Assembly: GCA_030849065.1 (NCBI GenBank) | Contig: JASAON010001613.1 | Coordinates: 1-64,000 of the forward strand | Direction of reading: 5' to 3' | Length of the DNA: 64,000 nucleotides | From: Jaenimonas drosophilae | Taxonomy: Eukaryota > Euglenozoa > Kinetoplastea > Trypanosomatida > Trypanosomatidae | The notes under the pieces: generated by a model | Told to the model about the DNA's origin: nothing | Databases searched by the model: none | Seen by the model: only the letters and a program-made list of their open reading frames with translations | Translations under genes and position numbers: made by a program | Shown: positions 20,100 to 34,088 of the stretch, one piece after another | How the letters are laid out: each line of letters starts with the position of its first letter | How positions within the stretch are numbered: the stretch's first letter is position 1

Positions 20100-21696
20100 C
20101 TACTGACGAGTTGGCGCGCCGTAGGTTGCCTGATTCGTCGTGACGTACATGCTTGGGTCGGCATGACGCACTTCCACGGTGGGGCGGGTGTAGGCGGAAC
20201 GTGAGGGAAGCGCTGCGGAGGGGTTCTTGTAGCTCGACTTGTTTGTGGAGTTGTACATGCTAGGATCTGCGTGGTGCGTGCACACCTTCGGGCGGGGCTC
20301 GGCACGTGCGACAGCTGGGCGGGCGCTTGGGGCAGCAAAGTCTGTCTTGGATGTGGTTCGGTAGTGATCTGGGTCGGCAGCGCCACGCGTGGCACCTGGG
20401 GCATTCTGACGAAGCCGCGGACGCTCATAGGCAGACTGCGTCGGAGACTTATACGCGGTACCCATGGTGGTGCGGTAGTGGTCCTCATCCACATGACGTG
20501 GGGACACCACAGGGGCGGCCCTTGACTGTGCCTGTGAGGCTGTGCACTCATCCTTGGAGTACGGACGATAAGCATCCTTCGTCGTGGAACGGTAGGAGTC
20601 CGGGTCTCCCTTGCGCACCTCAACACCGTTGTCGCCCTCAACCTCAGCATCCCTACGGTACGCAGACTCACCATAGGGCTTGAAGGACTCTCCCATAGTC
20701 GTCTTGTACGAGTTCGGATCACCCTGGCGAACACCCACAGGAGAATCCGCGGCATCAGCACCAGAAGAACTTCCACGGTATGCCTCCTCTCCATACGGCT
20801 TGTACGCATCCTTCGTCGTCGTCGCATACATCTCCGGATCACCACGGCGCACGGCAGCTATACTGTCTTCCTTCTCATCCACGTTCCGCTTGTACGCATC
20901 CTCATCATATGCCTTATACGCATCGCCTGTCGTCGTACGATAACCATCCTCATCGTCCAGCTTACGAACTGCAGCCACCTTTTCCACCGGCTTCGCAGGA
21001 GAAGCATCTACCACCTCCTCAGGCTCACGACGGTAGGCATCCTCGCCGTACGGCTTGTAGTCCTCACCAGTGGTGGTCTTGTACATGTCGGGGTCCACAG
21101 GAGCCTGCTCAGCACCATCCTCGGCACCTTCCTCAGCCTGGCGGCGGTAGGCATCCTTATCATACGGCTTGTAGTCCTCACCGGTGGTGGTCTTGTACAT
21201 GTCGGGGTCCACAGGAGCCTGCTCAGCACCATCTTCGGCACCTTCCTCAGCCTGNGCGGCGGTACGCATCCTCACCGTATGGCTTGTAGTCCTCACCAGT
21301 GGTGGTCTTGTACATGGCGGGGTCCACAGGAGCCTGCTCAGCACCATCCTCGGCACCTTCCTCAGCATCGCGGCGGTACGCATCCTCACCGTATGGCTTG
21401 TAGTCCTCACCAGTGGTGGTCTTGTACATGGCGGGGTCCACAGGAGCCTGCTCAGCACCATCCTCGGCACCTTCCTCAGCCTGGCGGCGGTACGCATCCT
21501 CGTCATAGCGTTGATAGGCATCGGCGTTTGTGGAGGTGTAGTTGGTGGGAGCTGCGGTTCCAACAGCTGCGTTCGGGGACTCGTCTCGTGCTCCTTCTGG
21601 TTGAGCTGGGAATCCTTGCCATCGGTACTTGTGCTCGTATTCAGAGTACTGACCGTCCGGGCGTCGGGGAGACTTGTTGAAGTCAATGGTGGCCAT
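20100..21696 (-). CDS. SAXO/MAP6-like axonemal microtubule repeat protein, frame broken by an N
   Basis: After a short start (MATIDFNKSPRRPDG) the protein is about thirteen copies of a unit of the form DPxxYxTTxxxxYxPYxxxAYRR, ending near the C-terminus with shorter versions. The YxTTxxDYxPY core resembles the Mn modules of SAXO/FAM154 proteins, which bind and stabilise axonemal microtubules and, in trypanosomes, sit in the flagellum. The middle copies are 38-residue units joined by an acidic AEEGAEDGAEQAPV spacer. An ambiguous base at 21255 breaks the frame. Repeat spacing is 114 bases elsewhere and 115 across this point, and the whole length is a multiple of three only without it. It is therefore most likely a sequencing artefact, and the intact product would be 531 residues. 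An unrelated repeat family remains possible. Confidence 0.65.
21029..21500 (-). repeat. 114-bp in-frame tandem repeat
   Basis: About four near-identical 114-bp units starting near 21029, 21142, 21257 and 21371, within the SAXO-like gene. Differences are a few bases, so recent unequal crossing-over or an assembly of variable copy number is likely. The N at 21255 falls at a unit junction. Confidence 0.85.
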
Positions 21697-22182
21697 TTTT
21701 GTGTTGGTTGTTGGGGTGGTTATGGGTTGTATGGTCACTGACGCTGTGTGTGTCGTATGGGAGTCAAAAGAAGTACGCCCAGTGTGTTGCTGGATGTACG
21801 GTAGTTACAGAAGAACAACGAGGTTTGAAGGTACGCGGACAGGCTTCCTGAACAAGGAGTAACGGTTGGGAGTCCTGGTTAGGAAGGCGTGTAGAGATCG
21901 ATGATCTGTGGTAAGTGTGTGGACATGTGTGGTGAGTGGGTTAGGATTAGTAAATGGGAGAAGATGATTGGGGTGGGGGAAGAGCGATAGTTGCGGGTGG
22001 TCAATTTCATGATAGAAAAGTATGAACAAGTAGGTGTCGAATGCGTTGGTATTGATGGTGTTATACACTTGTAAGGCAACTTGGCGTCAGTGTGTGCTGC
22101 CGTCGGGGTAATGCTGTCGTGGTGAGGTGGTACATCTCTCACATTGAAGTTTACATATTGTTGCGTAGCCCCACCCCCATCT
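21697..22182. other. Intergenic region
   Basis: About 490 bases between two probable flagellar genes. No gene recognised. The minus strand has T-rich and pyrimidine-rich patches (about 21930-21990) but no single strong tract. Confidence 0.5.
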
Positions 22183-22989
22183 CTAGTCAATGGGCGGTGG
22201 CTGTTGGCGCTGAAAGAAGAAGTGAGACACAGGAATGTCGGCGGAGCGCTTAATGGTGACGAAAGTGTCGGCACGTTCGTCGTCTGCCATGTGCTCCCCG
22301 CGCTGGACTTCCCGAAGACGGCCTTGGGTGTCAGCGAATGTCTTCCTCCATTGGAATACCCGACTACCACCGCCTTCGATATCCAGCTGCTTGGTTTCGT
22401 CATCGCCGCGGCGTGCTGGCCCGCGGGGTTTGGCGTGATGGATAGCTGGGAGTGCGCCAATCCCTCCACGAACAGAGGACAAGCGTTGCTGATTGCTCTC
22501 GTAGAGGGATCTGACGTTCTTCTGCTCTCGGGCAGCAGCGGTGCTGTTGAAGAGCTCATCGGAGATGGTATCTGGGTGATAGTTGGATGTTCCAGACAGT
22601 CCATTCGCGGTGTTGGTGCCCATGGTGTGGCCTTGGGCATCTTCCTGGGGCTTCCAGAAGGAACCGTAGACAGTGCTGGTCGGAGTACCTCTAAAGGTCA
22701 AGTCCTCCCCGGTACCTAAGAGAAGCTCCTTTCCAAGACCACGAGCACGTAGCATCGGTGCCGGAGCCCCACCGTCGTTGATGTGTCCATCCTTGAATGC
22801 ATCCTGGTAGGTTGTCTTGGTTCGGTACCAATCCTGCACGTACTTGGAGTGAACCGGTGGGGCGGCTCCACTTAGGGTGAACTGCCGTGGCTGGTCGGAC
22901 TGAATCAGGCGATCCTCCAGCCAGTTTTCTAGGAGTGTGGTGTTGTTGTAGTGGTTGTCAAAGATAGGGAGCTCACGACCTTCGTCCAT
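22183..22989 (-). CDS. Unassigned protein, possible axonemal microtubule-associated
   Basis: A 268-residue soluble protein without membrane helices. It is rich in Tyr, Arg, Asn and Gln and contains short Trp/Tyr motifs such as LLENWLEDRL (residues about 18-27), YVQDWYRTKTTYQDAF and VYGSFWKP. Such an extended sequence is common among small microtubule inner proteins of ciliary doublets. The ENWLEDRL motif loosely recalls the NWMEER motif of CFAP107. I would not assign it on this basis. It lies directly upstream, in the transcription direction, of the SAXO-like gene. Confidence 0.6.
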   Translation of the reverse strand: MDEGRELPIFDNHYNNTTLLENWLEDRLIQSDQPRQFTLSGAAPPVHSKYVQDWYRTKTTYQDAFKDGHINDGGAPAPMLRARGLGKELLLGTGEDLTFRGTPTSTVYGSFWKPQEDAQGHTMGTNTANGLSGTSNYHPDTISDELFNSTAAAREQKNVRSLYESNQQRLSSVRGGIGALPAIHHAKPRGPARRGDDETKQLDIEGGGSRVFQWRKTFADTQGRLREVQRGEHMADDERADTFVTIKRSADIPVSHFFFQRQQPPPID

Positions 22990-23271
22990 GGTTGAGCTGA
23001 ACCGACCTGAGGGAGTGTTGAGAGAGGCTCGTATGTTCGAGCTGAAGCAACGAAAGGGGAGAAAGAAAGAAAGAAGTTAATATGATTGATGTTGCACGCG
23101 CATTTGGAGGATTATTTGGTACCGTCCTGATCCCACGTGATGCAGTCGTGAGGTGGGGTACCATACGTACTCAGGTTGAGTTCATGCAGATTAATCGACT
23201 TAGCTTAGGTGGGAAGAGGGTGGATGTGGTGGGATCAGTGTGTGGCAGAGGAAGCTGGCTGGAGCGTGGTG

Positions 23272-24852
23272 CTACTTCATTCGTTTCTTCTTCTTGGACG
23301 GCTCCGCCACCGCCACCTTCGAAGTTGGTGCTCTGCTGGCACTGGCTAGTCGCTTCGTTACGTTCTCAGGGCGTACATCAGCGGGTGCATCCTTCACTGC
23401 GCGCTTAGGCGGTTGAGTGATGCGTTCTGACACCTCGCGCTGTCGCTTGAGCTGCCGATCCTCTCGCTTTTCGCGTGCGTGGTCCTTCAGCATGGACACA
23501 CGGCGACTGAACTGCTCAGCCACCTGCTGCTTAGCCTGCACCTTTGCTGCCGAGACCTCATCGAGGATGGCAAGAACCTTGGTTTCCCGCAGGTGCGGAT
23601 TACGCCACTTCTGCAGTTTGGTGGACAGCTTCTTCTCCAATCTATGAACGAGCTCCACATCATACTGCGTGACGAAGGCAACTGACGTACCCTCCTTTCC
23701 AGCGCGTGAGGTACGGCCAACGCGATGGACGTAGGTCTCCGCATGCTTTGGTACATCATAGTGGATAACCATTCCCACCGCGGGGATGTCCAAGCCACGG
23801 GAGGCGATATCCGTCGCCACCATGATGCGCGCGATGCCCAGCTTGAATAATGCCAGATTATCCAGTCGATGCTGTTGAGTGAGCAGGGCATCAAGACTAC
23901 ACACGGGAAATCCCAGCAGCTGAAGACTCAGTCGCACCACCTCCGCTCGCTGACAACTATTGGTGAAAACAATGGTCATTTGTTCCTTTCCAAGGCCGCG
24001 AAGGGACGCGACGAGGTTCTGCAGCTTCACCATCTCTGGAATGAAGATGTACAGCTGTTGGAGGGTCTGAGGAACGCGATAGAGCGGCTCAACGGCAGTC
24101 GAGGGCGATGCCTCGGCATCCTTGGAATCACCACTGATGTCTGCAGAGATTGTGGATGTGGACCACTGCGACTCCGTCGAAAGCACAACATCCAGCTTGC
24201 TCTCGTTGGTGATACCCAGTGCGGCGAGGACCGCAGCTTGCCCAGGAGGAGGAGTCAATGACTGAAGGCGAGGGTGAATGGTGGCAGTGAAGAGAAGCGT
24301 CTGACGTCGCGGTGTCGGGGGAAGTAACCTGAGCAGCTCCATCACATCGTGCTGCAAGTCACCATCAGTGAGCCGATCTGCTTCATCGAGGACAAGAAAT
24401 CGAAGGTGGGCAAAGGCTCTGGCTACTTCTTGCGTGAACTTTTCAAGCAAAAATCGCAGACGCCCTGGCGTTGCCACTACTACGTGTGGACGCGCCTTGA
24501 TGGAGTCCACTTGCTCTTCATGCCGCACACCTCCAATGGCCAACATGGTGCGCAATTTAAGTGGTGCCCCAAAGGCAATAAATTGATCCACAATCTGATA
24601 CGCCAACTCCCTCGACGGCGTCAAGACGAGCGCAAACACGCCATACATGTCCTCCGAGAGTATGTGAAGCATGGGTAGGGCAAAGGCGGCAGTCTTGCCA
24701 CTACCTGTTGCAGCCACTCCAACTACATTGTTGCCAGCGAGGACTGAAGGAACACACCGAGCCTGAATAGGTGTAGGCTCCTTCAACGCCAGGTACTGAC
24801 ACTGCTTCCCTAACCAAGGTGAGAGGCCCAGCGTCTCAAAAGAAGCTGTCAT
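23272..24852 (-). CDS. DBP8: DEAD-box RNA helicase DBP8/DDX49
   Basis: A 526-residue helicase. Its N-terminus (SFETLGLSPWLGKQCQYLAL) aligns with DDX49 (FAELGLSSWLVEQC). Motifs: Q-motif about 22-34, Walker A ATGSGKT (48-54), TPSRELA (78-84), ATPGR (127-131), DEAD (156-159), TAT (189-191, SAT in most relatives) and HRVGRTSR in the second lobe. The C-terminus is Lys/Arg-rich, ending KKKKRMK, fitting a nucleolar protein. Dbp8 works with Esf2 in 18S rRNA processing in the small-subunit processome. The start at 24852 is the first ATG after a clear polypyrimidine tract (24926-24948) and AG near 24912. Confidence 0.92.
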   Translation of the reverse strand: MTASFETLGLSPWLGKQCQYLALKEPTPIQARCVPSVLAGNNVVGVAATGSGKTAAFALPMLHILSEDMYGVFALVLTPSRELAYQIVDQFIAFGAPLKLRTMLAIGGVRHEEQVDSIKARPHVVVATPGRLRFLLEKFTQEVARAFAHLRFLVLDEADRLTDGDLQHDVMELLRLLPPTPRRQTLLFTATIHPRLQSLTPPPGQAAVLAALGITNESKLDVVLSTESQWSTSTISADISGDSKDAEASPSTAVEPLYRVPQTLQQLYIFIPEMVKLQNLVASLRGLGKEQMTIVFTNSCQRAEVVRLSLQLLGFPVCSLDALLTQQHRLDNLALFKLGIARIMVATDIASRGLDIPAVGMVIHYDVPKHAETYVHRVGRTSRAGKEGTSVAFVTQYDVELVHRLEKKLSTKLQKWRNPHLRETKVLAILDEVSAAKVQAKQQVAEQFSRRVSMLKDHAREKREDRQLKRQREVSERITQPPKRAVKDAPADVRPENVTKRLASASRAPTSKVAVAEPSKKKKRMK

Positions 24853-24909
24853 AACGCAATCGTGGCCCTTCAGGTCTGACACGCAGCCCGTCCCGAAACA
24901 GCACGATGC

Positions 24910-24950
24910 TCCTACGTCAATACAGTAGAGAAAAGAGGGGAGAAGAGACA
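24910..24950 (-). promoter_or_regulatory. Predicted trans-splice acceptor for the DBP8 gene
   Basis: A 23-base C/T tract on the minus strand (forward 24926-24948) is followed by the first AG at about 24913-24912, giving a 5' UTR of about 60 bases and excluding an upstream in-frame ATG. Confidence 0.6.
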
Positions 24951-25053
24951 ACATACAACTGTACAAGAAGCACGCACAGAGACAGAATTATTAACTTCCT
25001 AAAAAACCACCCAAGGTATGAAGTACGTTTCTTCTGAAGCGCCTCCCATCAGC

Positions 25054-29382
<4,329 letters not shown>

Positions 29383-30438
29383 CTAGCTGAAGACTCCACG
29401 GGGCATCTTCGGACCGTTGAGAGGAAATGGAGTGATGTCCTCCATGAAGCGTACCCGAAAATTGTCTGCACGATCCTGCACAGCGCGTACGGCGCCTTGG
29501 CGTCCGTTGTAGAAGCCCATCACGCGGACAACAAGCTCCACCTTTTCGTCGCGCTGAAGCGGGCGGCCGTTATTGGCTCGTGCCTCACGGATCTTGGGAA
29601 GCAGGTCGTTGAGGTACATGCTGACTACTTGATGTCCGTTGTCCGATGAACCATCTCCGCGAAAGCCCCGATCTCCTCCCTTTAGTCCGCGGTTACCTGC
29701 GGTGTATGTCTGAAGGAGGCGCCTTCCTTCGTAGTCGTACGCCACAGCGTAGGTGTTTCGTCGACGGGAGACAAGATAGAGGAAGACCATGTCTCGGGTG
29801 TACTTGGGCATCTCCCCCCAGAGGTCGAGCTGCGCGTAAGACTGCACCGTCGCCGCCGCCGCCCCCTCACGGTGATCTGTACTCTCCTTCATGAGAGAGT
29901 AGCCATAGCGCTCCTTGAAGTAGTCGCCACCCAACACACGCGGGGGAAGCTTCTCCACCGCTCCATCTTCAGATGCTGCTACTGCATCTTCTGCGGCCGA
30001 TGCAGTTTCACGGAGACGGTCCTTCTCCTCTTCATACCACTGACGCTCGTTAAATACACGCTGCCGTTGAAAGCTATCGCTCTTGATGATGGACTGCAGC
30101 TCCATCTGCACCATGTCCTCCATGGAGTTCGCGCGGAGCCGTGCAGCAGCATCTGCCTGCGGAATGCGTGGATGAACGGTAGAGGCTTCGGCAACAGCGG
30201 CGGCAACGTCATCCGAGATGTCCTCCTGTGCCACTCCTCGTTGGCGCGCAGATTGCAGCTCCTGTTGCTTCGCGTGCAGCTCCTGCTCAGCGGAGCGGAT
30301 CAACCAATCGGCAAAGTACTGCTGACCTCCTTGTTGGGGTTTCAGCAGGGCCGGAACACGGCGGTACTTATCAGGGAACATACCTGCACGTGGCCGAGGC
30401 TTACCTCGTCGAAGTGCGAGAGCAGTCCTCCTCAGCAT
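29383..30438 (-). CDS. Mitochondrial small-subunit ribosomal protein uS11m
   Basis: A 351-residue protein. The C-terminal 130 residues carry the uS11 fold: NTYAVAYDYEGRRLLQTYTA followed by GNRGLKGG, a G-x-x-x-GR-x-x-AVRAVQ helix (GFYNGRQGAVRAVQ) and the family end DITPFPLNG. The first 20 residues (MLRRTALALRRGKPRPR) are basic, without acidic residues, a good mitochondrial presequence. The long N-terminal extension (about 30-220) fits the enlarged proteins of the kinetoplastid mitoribosome, whose rRNAs are reduced. It sits between the reductase pair and MCM8. Confidence 0.85.
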   Translation of the reverse strand: MLRRTALALRRGKPRPRAGMFPDKYRRVPALLKPQQGGQQYFADWLIRSAEQELHAKQQELQSARQRGVAQEDISDDVAAAVAEASTVHPRIPQADAAARLRANSMEDMVQMELQSIIKSDSFQRQRVFNERQWYEEEKDRLRETASAAEDAVAASEDGAVEKLPPRVLGGDYFKERYGYSLMKESTDHREGAAAATVQSYAQLDLWGEMPKYTRDMVFLYLVSRRRNTYAVAYDYEGRRLLQTYTAGNRGLKGGDRGFRGDGSSDNGHQVVSMYLNDLLPKIREARANNGRPLQRDEKVELVVRVMGFYNGRQGAVRAVQDRADNFRVRFMEDITPFPLNGPKMPRGVFS

Positions 30439-30652
30439 TGCTGTTCAGTTCTAGTGAGGAGTGTGGGTGGATCCTGTGTGGTGGGGAAGCGGGTTCGGTG
30501 GTGCCCGTCCGATCTCCACGCAAGCTAGCAAAACAACAAGAGGGTAAATCACGGGAAAGATGCGAAGTTGTGACCAAGAGGTATGTCCAAACTCGCCAGA
30601 AAGAACGAACAATGATATAATGTGAACAGGAACAATCGGTTAGCGTGGAGCA

Positions 30653-33043
30653 CTACGCAATGCGAAACTTGTCACCAGACATGAGTAGTAGGCCAAACTC
30701 ATTCAGCTGATGCAGGAGGCTGCTGGGCTGTTTGCTTCCCGCCTCCTCACAGGCCGTCAACACTTGCTGTCTGGTGAGGAGATTGCGATCTGTTTGGGTA
30801 CTCAGTGTTCGAAGAAGTTGCATCGCCTTGTCCCTCGCGCTTCGAGTGCGTGGCGCGCCTTCTCCTCTTACACTCGCACCACCACCCTGGCCTTGGGGCT
30901 GCATCGATCCCAGACATCGCTGCATCAGCTGAACGGCATACTCGGCATCTTCACGGGACACCTCATGGCGAAGCTCCACCTTGGCTCGTGCCTCAGCTAC
31001 CCGCATGAGTGCCTGCAGATACCGCAGAGTGATGGCTCGCACTGCAGTGACCGCACCGCCACTCGCCCCATCCGCCGTCATACGCTGGCGTTCAGTGAGG
31101 TAGTGAGCCTTGAGCACCGCTCGTGCGTCAGGGCTTAGCACCGGATGGCATTGCGTTCTGCAGTAGTGAGTGAAACGTCGTACCAAGGTGGTGGGCAGGG
31201 GACTTGTGTGGGCATCTGTAGACTCAGGGCGGTGACGATGAAGCTGCAGGATGTGATGAGTGAGGTTGTTGCCGTCGTGGTGACTCTGCCGAGAGGCATT
31301 TGCTGCGGCAGAGTTCAGTGAGGCGTCATCGCGGAGGCAAATGACGAGATCAAAGCGACTGAGAAGAGCCGGAGAGAGACGCAGGTTGTCTGGGATGGAC
31401 TTGAGAGGGTCCCAGCGACCACCTTGTGGGTTACCTGCCGCGAGGATGGACGTGCGCACGGGCATGGAGAATACCATTCCTGCCTTGGCAATGCTGATGG
31501 TTTCTTGCTCCATCACCTCCAAGAGGGCCTTGTGCTCCTGACCGCTCTTGTCGATCTCATCGATGCACGTCACGCCGCCATCTCCGTGGACCACCGCACC
31601 AGCCTCAAAGGTTGCCTCACCAGTCACAGGATCGCGGGAGAGGGTCATGGTGAGCCCGCAACTGGAACTTGTGTGTGCGCAGACGAAGGCGCTGCGGTGT
31701 GAGAGTTGCGCTGCGGCTCGAAGGAGCTGTGATTTACCCAGACCAGGATCTCCAACCATGAGGACGTGGATGCTGGAGCGAGATGCTCCCACCGTCTTCA
31801 TGGCTGAGCCCCCAACAACCGAGAGGAGCAGTGCCTCCTTGACATAATCCACCCCAAAGATGGAGGGGGCCACGGAGGCACACATGCGCGAGAACCAGTT
31901 TGGCTGACGTGCCATTTCATAGAATTGTCCGCACTCCTCCATCGACCACACCTCTTCGCGGGCCGTGGCCCCGGGACCTGTGCGGCCCAACGGAGACTGC
32001 GCCTGTCCTAATGTTTCAATGGAGAAGGCACGAAGACACAGGGCCTGCGCGCTGCTTGCCTTCTGCGTGCCCCGCCGAGTCCCCAACACACCCACAATGA
32101 TGGCCGTGTCACCGACAGTCACACGGTCGAGCAGTGGACGTCGTAGCTCCACCTCCACAACCTTGGTCATGCCACCACCTCCGGCGTTGGGGGCGGAGAG
32201 ATCTACAGACTCAGTGTGCTCCTGCAGCTTCAGCAGCTGCACTTCCTCACAGCGACTCTGTGATGGACAGGGCTGCCACTTGTACCCGCGACAGCGCGGG
32301 CCGGCACACGGTCCCGGATACACCAAGACGCCGTCTTCTGCGGCGGCTTCCTGTGCTGCCCCACACAAACCACAGCGGTAGGTCATGTGCAGGCAGGAAA
32401 CCCGTGTAGGACTGAGACGAATGATGGTCCCACGAACAATCACCAGCCGCCCCAGTTGTGCGGCCCCGAGGGCATCAAAAGGAGAGGCGTGGCCGGCCTC
32501 CGCCCGTGGAAGACAACGAACACGCACCAGCTTAGCCCCCTTCTTCTCCTTCCCTGTTCGCGAGAGGTGCATCACCGCCACGAAGAACTCGACCAGTGCG
32601 AGCACAATCACGGGCTGCTCAACCAAGGCCGCGCGCATGGCAGGGGTGAGAATCTGTGCAGTCGGGCCATGCGGGTGCTGGCGACGTTGGGAGGTCTCGA
32701 GGCCACCCCCCACGTCAAGGGCAAAGACGTGAGTTGCCGATAGGGCACCGCCGTCCTCTTCACTACCCGTGAGGCCCGACCGCGAGGGGGAGGCAGCATC
32801 CGCCTGCCCATCCTCACAGGCCGTCAGCTGTACCTGTCCCACAAGTGGGGCGAAGAGGTGCCACATGTCATCCACAAGCTGATCTTGGTATCGTACCGCC
32901 CCGGCCAAGATGGAATCACAGTGTGTGCTCCAAAGCATTGCCGTCTCATCGGCAGAAATGGGTGTGGTGTGTTGCGTACTCCCCACCACGTGCTCTTCAT
33001 CTACATCAAGCCATGTAGATGATGATGCTGTTGGAGGTTGCAT
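30653..33043 (-). CDS. MCM8: MCM8-like DNA helicase
   Basis: A 796-residue MCM protein. The N-terminal OB region contains a Cys4 zinc motif (Cys224, 227, 246, 251). The AAA+ core has Walker A GDPGLGKSQ (431-439), Walker B IDEIDK (Asp495-Glu496), sensor AAGNP and arginine finger LSRFDLV. MCM8-type phrases are TSSSCGLTMTLSRDP..GEATFEAGA and QETISIAKAG. MCM8 normally pairs with MCM9 in homologous recombination and crosslink repair rather than in the MCM2-7 replicative ring. The start chosen is the first ATG, MQPPTASSS. A C-terminal winged-helix-like stretch follows the core. Confidence 0.85.
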   Translation of the reverse strand: MQPPTASSSTWLDVDEEHVVGSTQHTTPISADETAMLWSTHCDSILAGAVRYQDQLVDDMWHLFAPLVGQVQLTACEDGQADAASPSRSGLTGSEEDGGALSATHVFALDVGGGLETSQRRQHPHGPTAQILTPAMRAALVEQPVIVLALVEFFVAVMHLSRTGKEKKGAKLVRVRCLPRAEAGHASPFDALGAAQLGRLVIVRGTIIRLSPTRVSCLHMTYRCGLCGAAQEAAAEDGVLVYPGPCAGPRCRGYKWQPCPSQSRCEEVQLLKLQEHTESVDLSAPNAGGGGMTKVVEVELRRPLLDRVTVGDTAIIVGVLGTRRGTQKASSAQALCLRAFSIETLGQAQSPLGRTGPGATAREEVWSMEECGQFYEMARQPNWFSRMCASVAPSIFGVDYVKEALLLSVVGGSAMKTVGASRSSIHVLMVGDPGLGKSQLLRAAAQLSHRSAFVCAHTSSSCGLTMTLSRDPVTGEATFEAGAVVHGDGGVTCIDEIDKSGQEHKALLEVMEQETISIAKAGMVFSMPVRTSILAAGNPQGGRWDPLKSIPDNLRLSPALLSRFDLVICLRDDASLNSAAANASRQSHHDGNNLTHHILQLHRHRPESTDAHTSPLPTTLVRRFTHYCRTQCHPVLSPDARAVLKAHYLTERQRMTADGASGGAVTAVRAITLRYLQALMRVAEARAKVELRHEVSREDAEYAVQLMQRCLGSMQPQGQGGGASVRGEGAPRTRSARDKAMQLLRTLSTQTDRNLLTRQQVLTACEEAGSKQPSSLLHQLNEFGLLLMSGDKFRIA

Positions 33044-33406
33044 CGAGGTTATTGTGGAGTTGTTGTGTGGTTTGCGCGTCAACGGTCACAAAGGACACAT
33101 GCGCACAAGTGTCCGTTATCGCAGTTCACTTCTCCCACTGTTCTCTCGCCAATGGAGCAGCGTGTGGCTACCACATCCAGGACAACAAATATAGAAGAGG
33201 GGGATATGAGGAATATTTTCACAGTATCGGCGGATAAGAATGGTGTTTTGACGCAGATACGGGAAACAACGCTCGCAAACACATCCTGTGAACTAGCAAC
33301 AACATTCCATGGAGAGAGGAGTCTCTCACTTAACGTCTCAGCTCGTCCGCCACACAACGAAAGCATGCAGGCATGACGCTTGTGGCTCAGATGCTGAACC
33401 CATCCA
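33044..33406. other. Intergenic region
   Basis: About 360 bases between the glutaredoxin and MCM8 genes. No gene; the minus strand has a CT-rich patch near 33195-33215 that may be the splice tract of MCM8. Confidence 0.5.
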
Positions 33407-33922
33407 TCACAGCAGAGCCTTCTCCTTTAGAAGGGCAACCAAGGACCCATTGAGAAACATATCTTTGCAAATATCATAACCTCCGAGCAGGTCTCCATCC
33501 ACGTACACCTGCGGGTAAGTGGGCCAGTCGCTGTAGCACTTGAAGCCCTCACAGAGCTCTTCATCCTCCATAATGTTGACGAAGCCGTAGTCCACGTCGA
33601 GCTGCTTCATCAAATCAACGAGCATGCTGGTGAAACGGCACTGTGGCTGGTCAGGGGTGCCGGTGAGGAAGAGCACGATGCGTTGTTCCTTCGTGAGCGC
33701 GTCAAAGAAGGTTGCCAAGTCGGGTGACACGTCCGCCGGGGCGGCTCGACGTGGAGTTGCCCCAAAGCACAGTCCGCGGCGCGACGTTGCTACGGCCGTG
33801 GATGATGCCCAGGCTACCGTGGCGCACTCCGCGCGTGTGATCGTGGAGCGCCAGTTGGGGAGGAATCCACAGCTTCGTGCGAGCCTCTGAGTTGCGATCC
33901 ATGACCCAGATTTTGTCAGCAT
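33407..33922 (-). CDS. Monothiol glutaredoxin, probably mitochondrial, active site CRFT
   Basis: A 171-residue protein. Residues 1-60 are rich in Arg, Ser and Ala and look like a mitochondrial presequence. Residues about 68-170 are a glutaredoxin domain: VLFLTGTPDQPQC, then active site Cys95-Arg-Phe-Thr98, WPTYPQVYVDG (133-143) and GGYDI near 148. The KGTPxxPQC frame and WPTxPQ are typical of monothiol glutaredoxins that carry Fe-S clusters and deliver them with glutathione or trypanothione. The usual active site is CGFS; T. brucei 1-C-Grx1 has CAYS. CRFT is a further variant, and the usual Lys before GTP is Thr. Confidence 0.85.
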   Translation of the reverse strand: MLTKSGSWIATQRLARSCGFLPNWRSTITRAECATVAWASSTAVATSRRGLCFGATPRRAAPADVSPDLATFFDALTKEQRIVLFLTGTPDQPQCRFTSMLVDLMKQLDVDYGFVNIMEDEELCEGFKCYSDWPTYPQVYVDGDLLGGYDICKDMFLNGSLVALLKEKALL

Positions 33923-34088
33923 CGTAAACCACCAAAGTTATCAAGAAGGAAGCCCTACACAATTAAAGACAGAGTGAGGGAGACATGATGGCACTTAATG
34001 AGGAAGGGCCATGACGATGGGCTCACACAAGGTTTGCCACAAGTGCATCCAAGGCAGTGGGAGGAATGTAACAGAGGGTTTCCGCGGC

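Noticed and set aside
24853..24966. An N-terminal extension of the DBP8 helicase with a hydrophobic, Cys-containing segment
   Set aside because: It spans the polypyrimidine tract and acceptor AG, and the family N-terminus starts at 24852.
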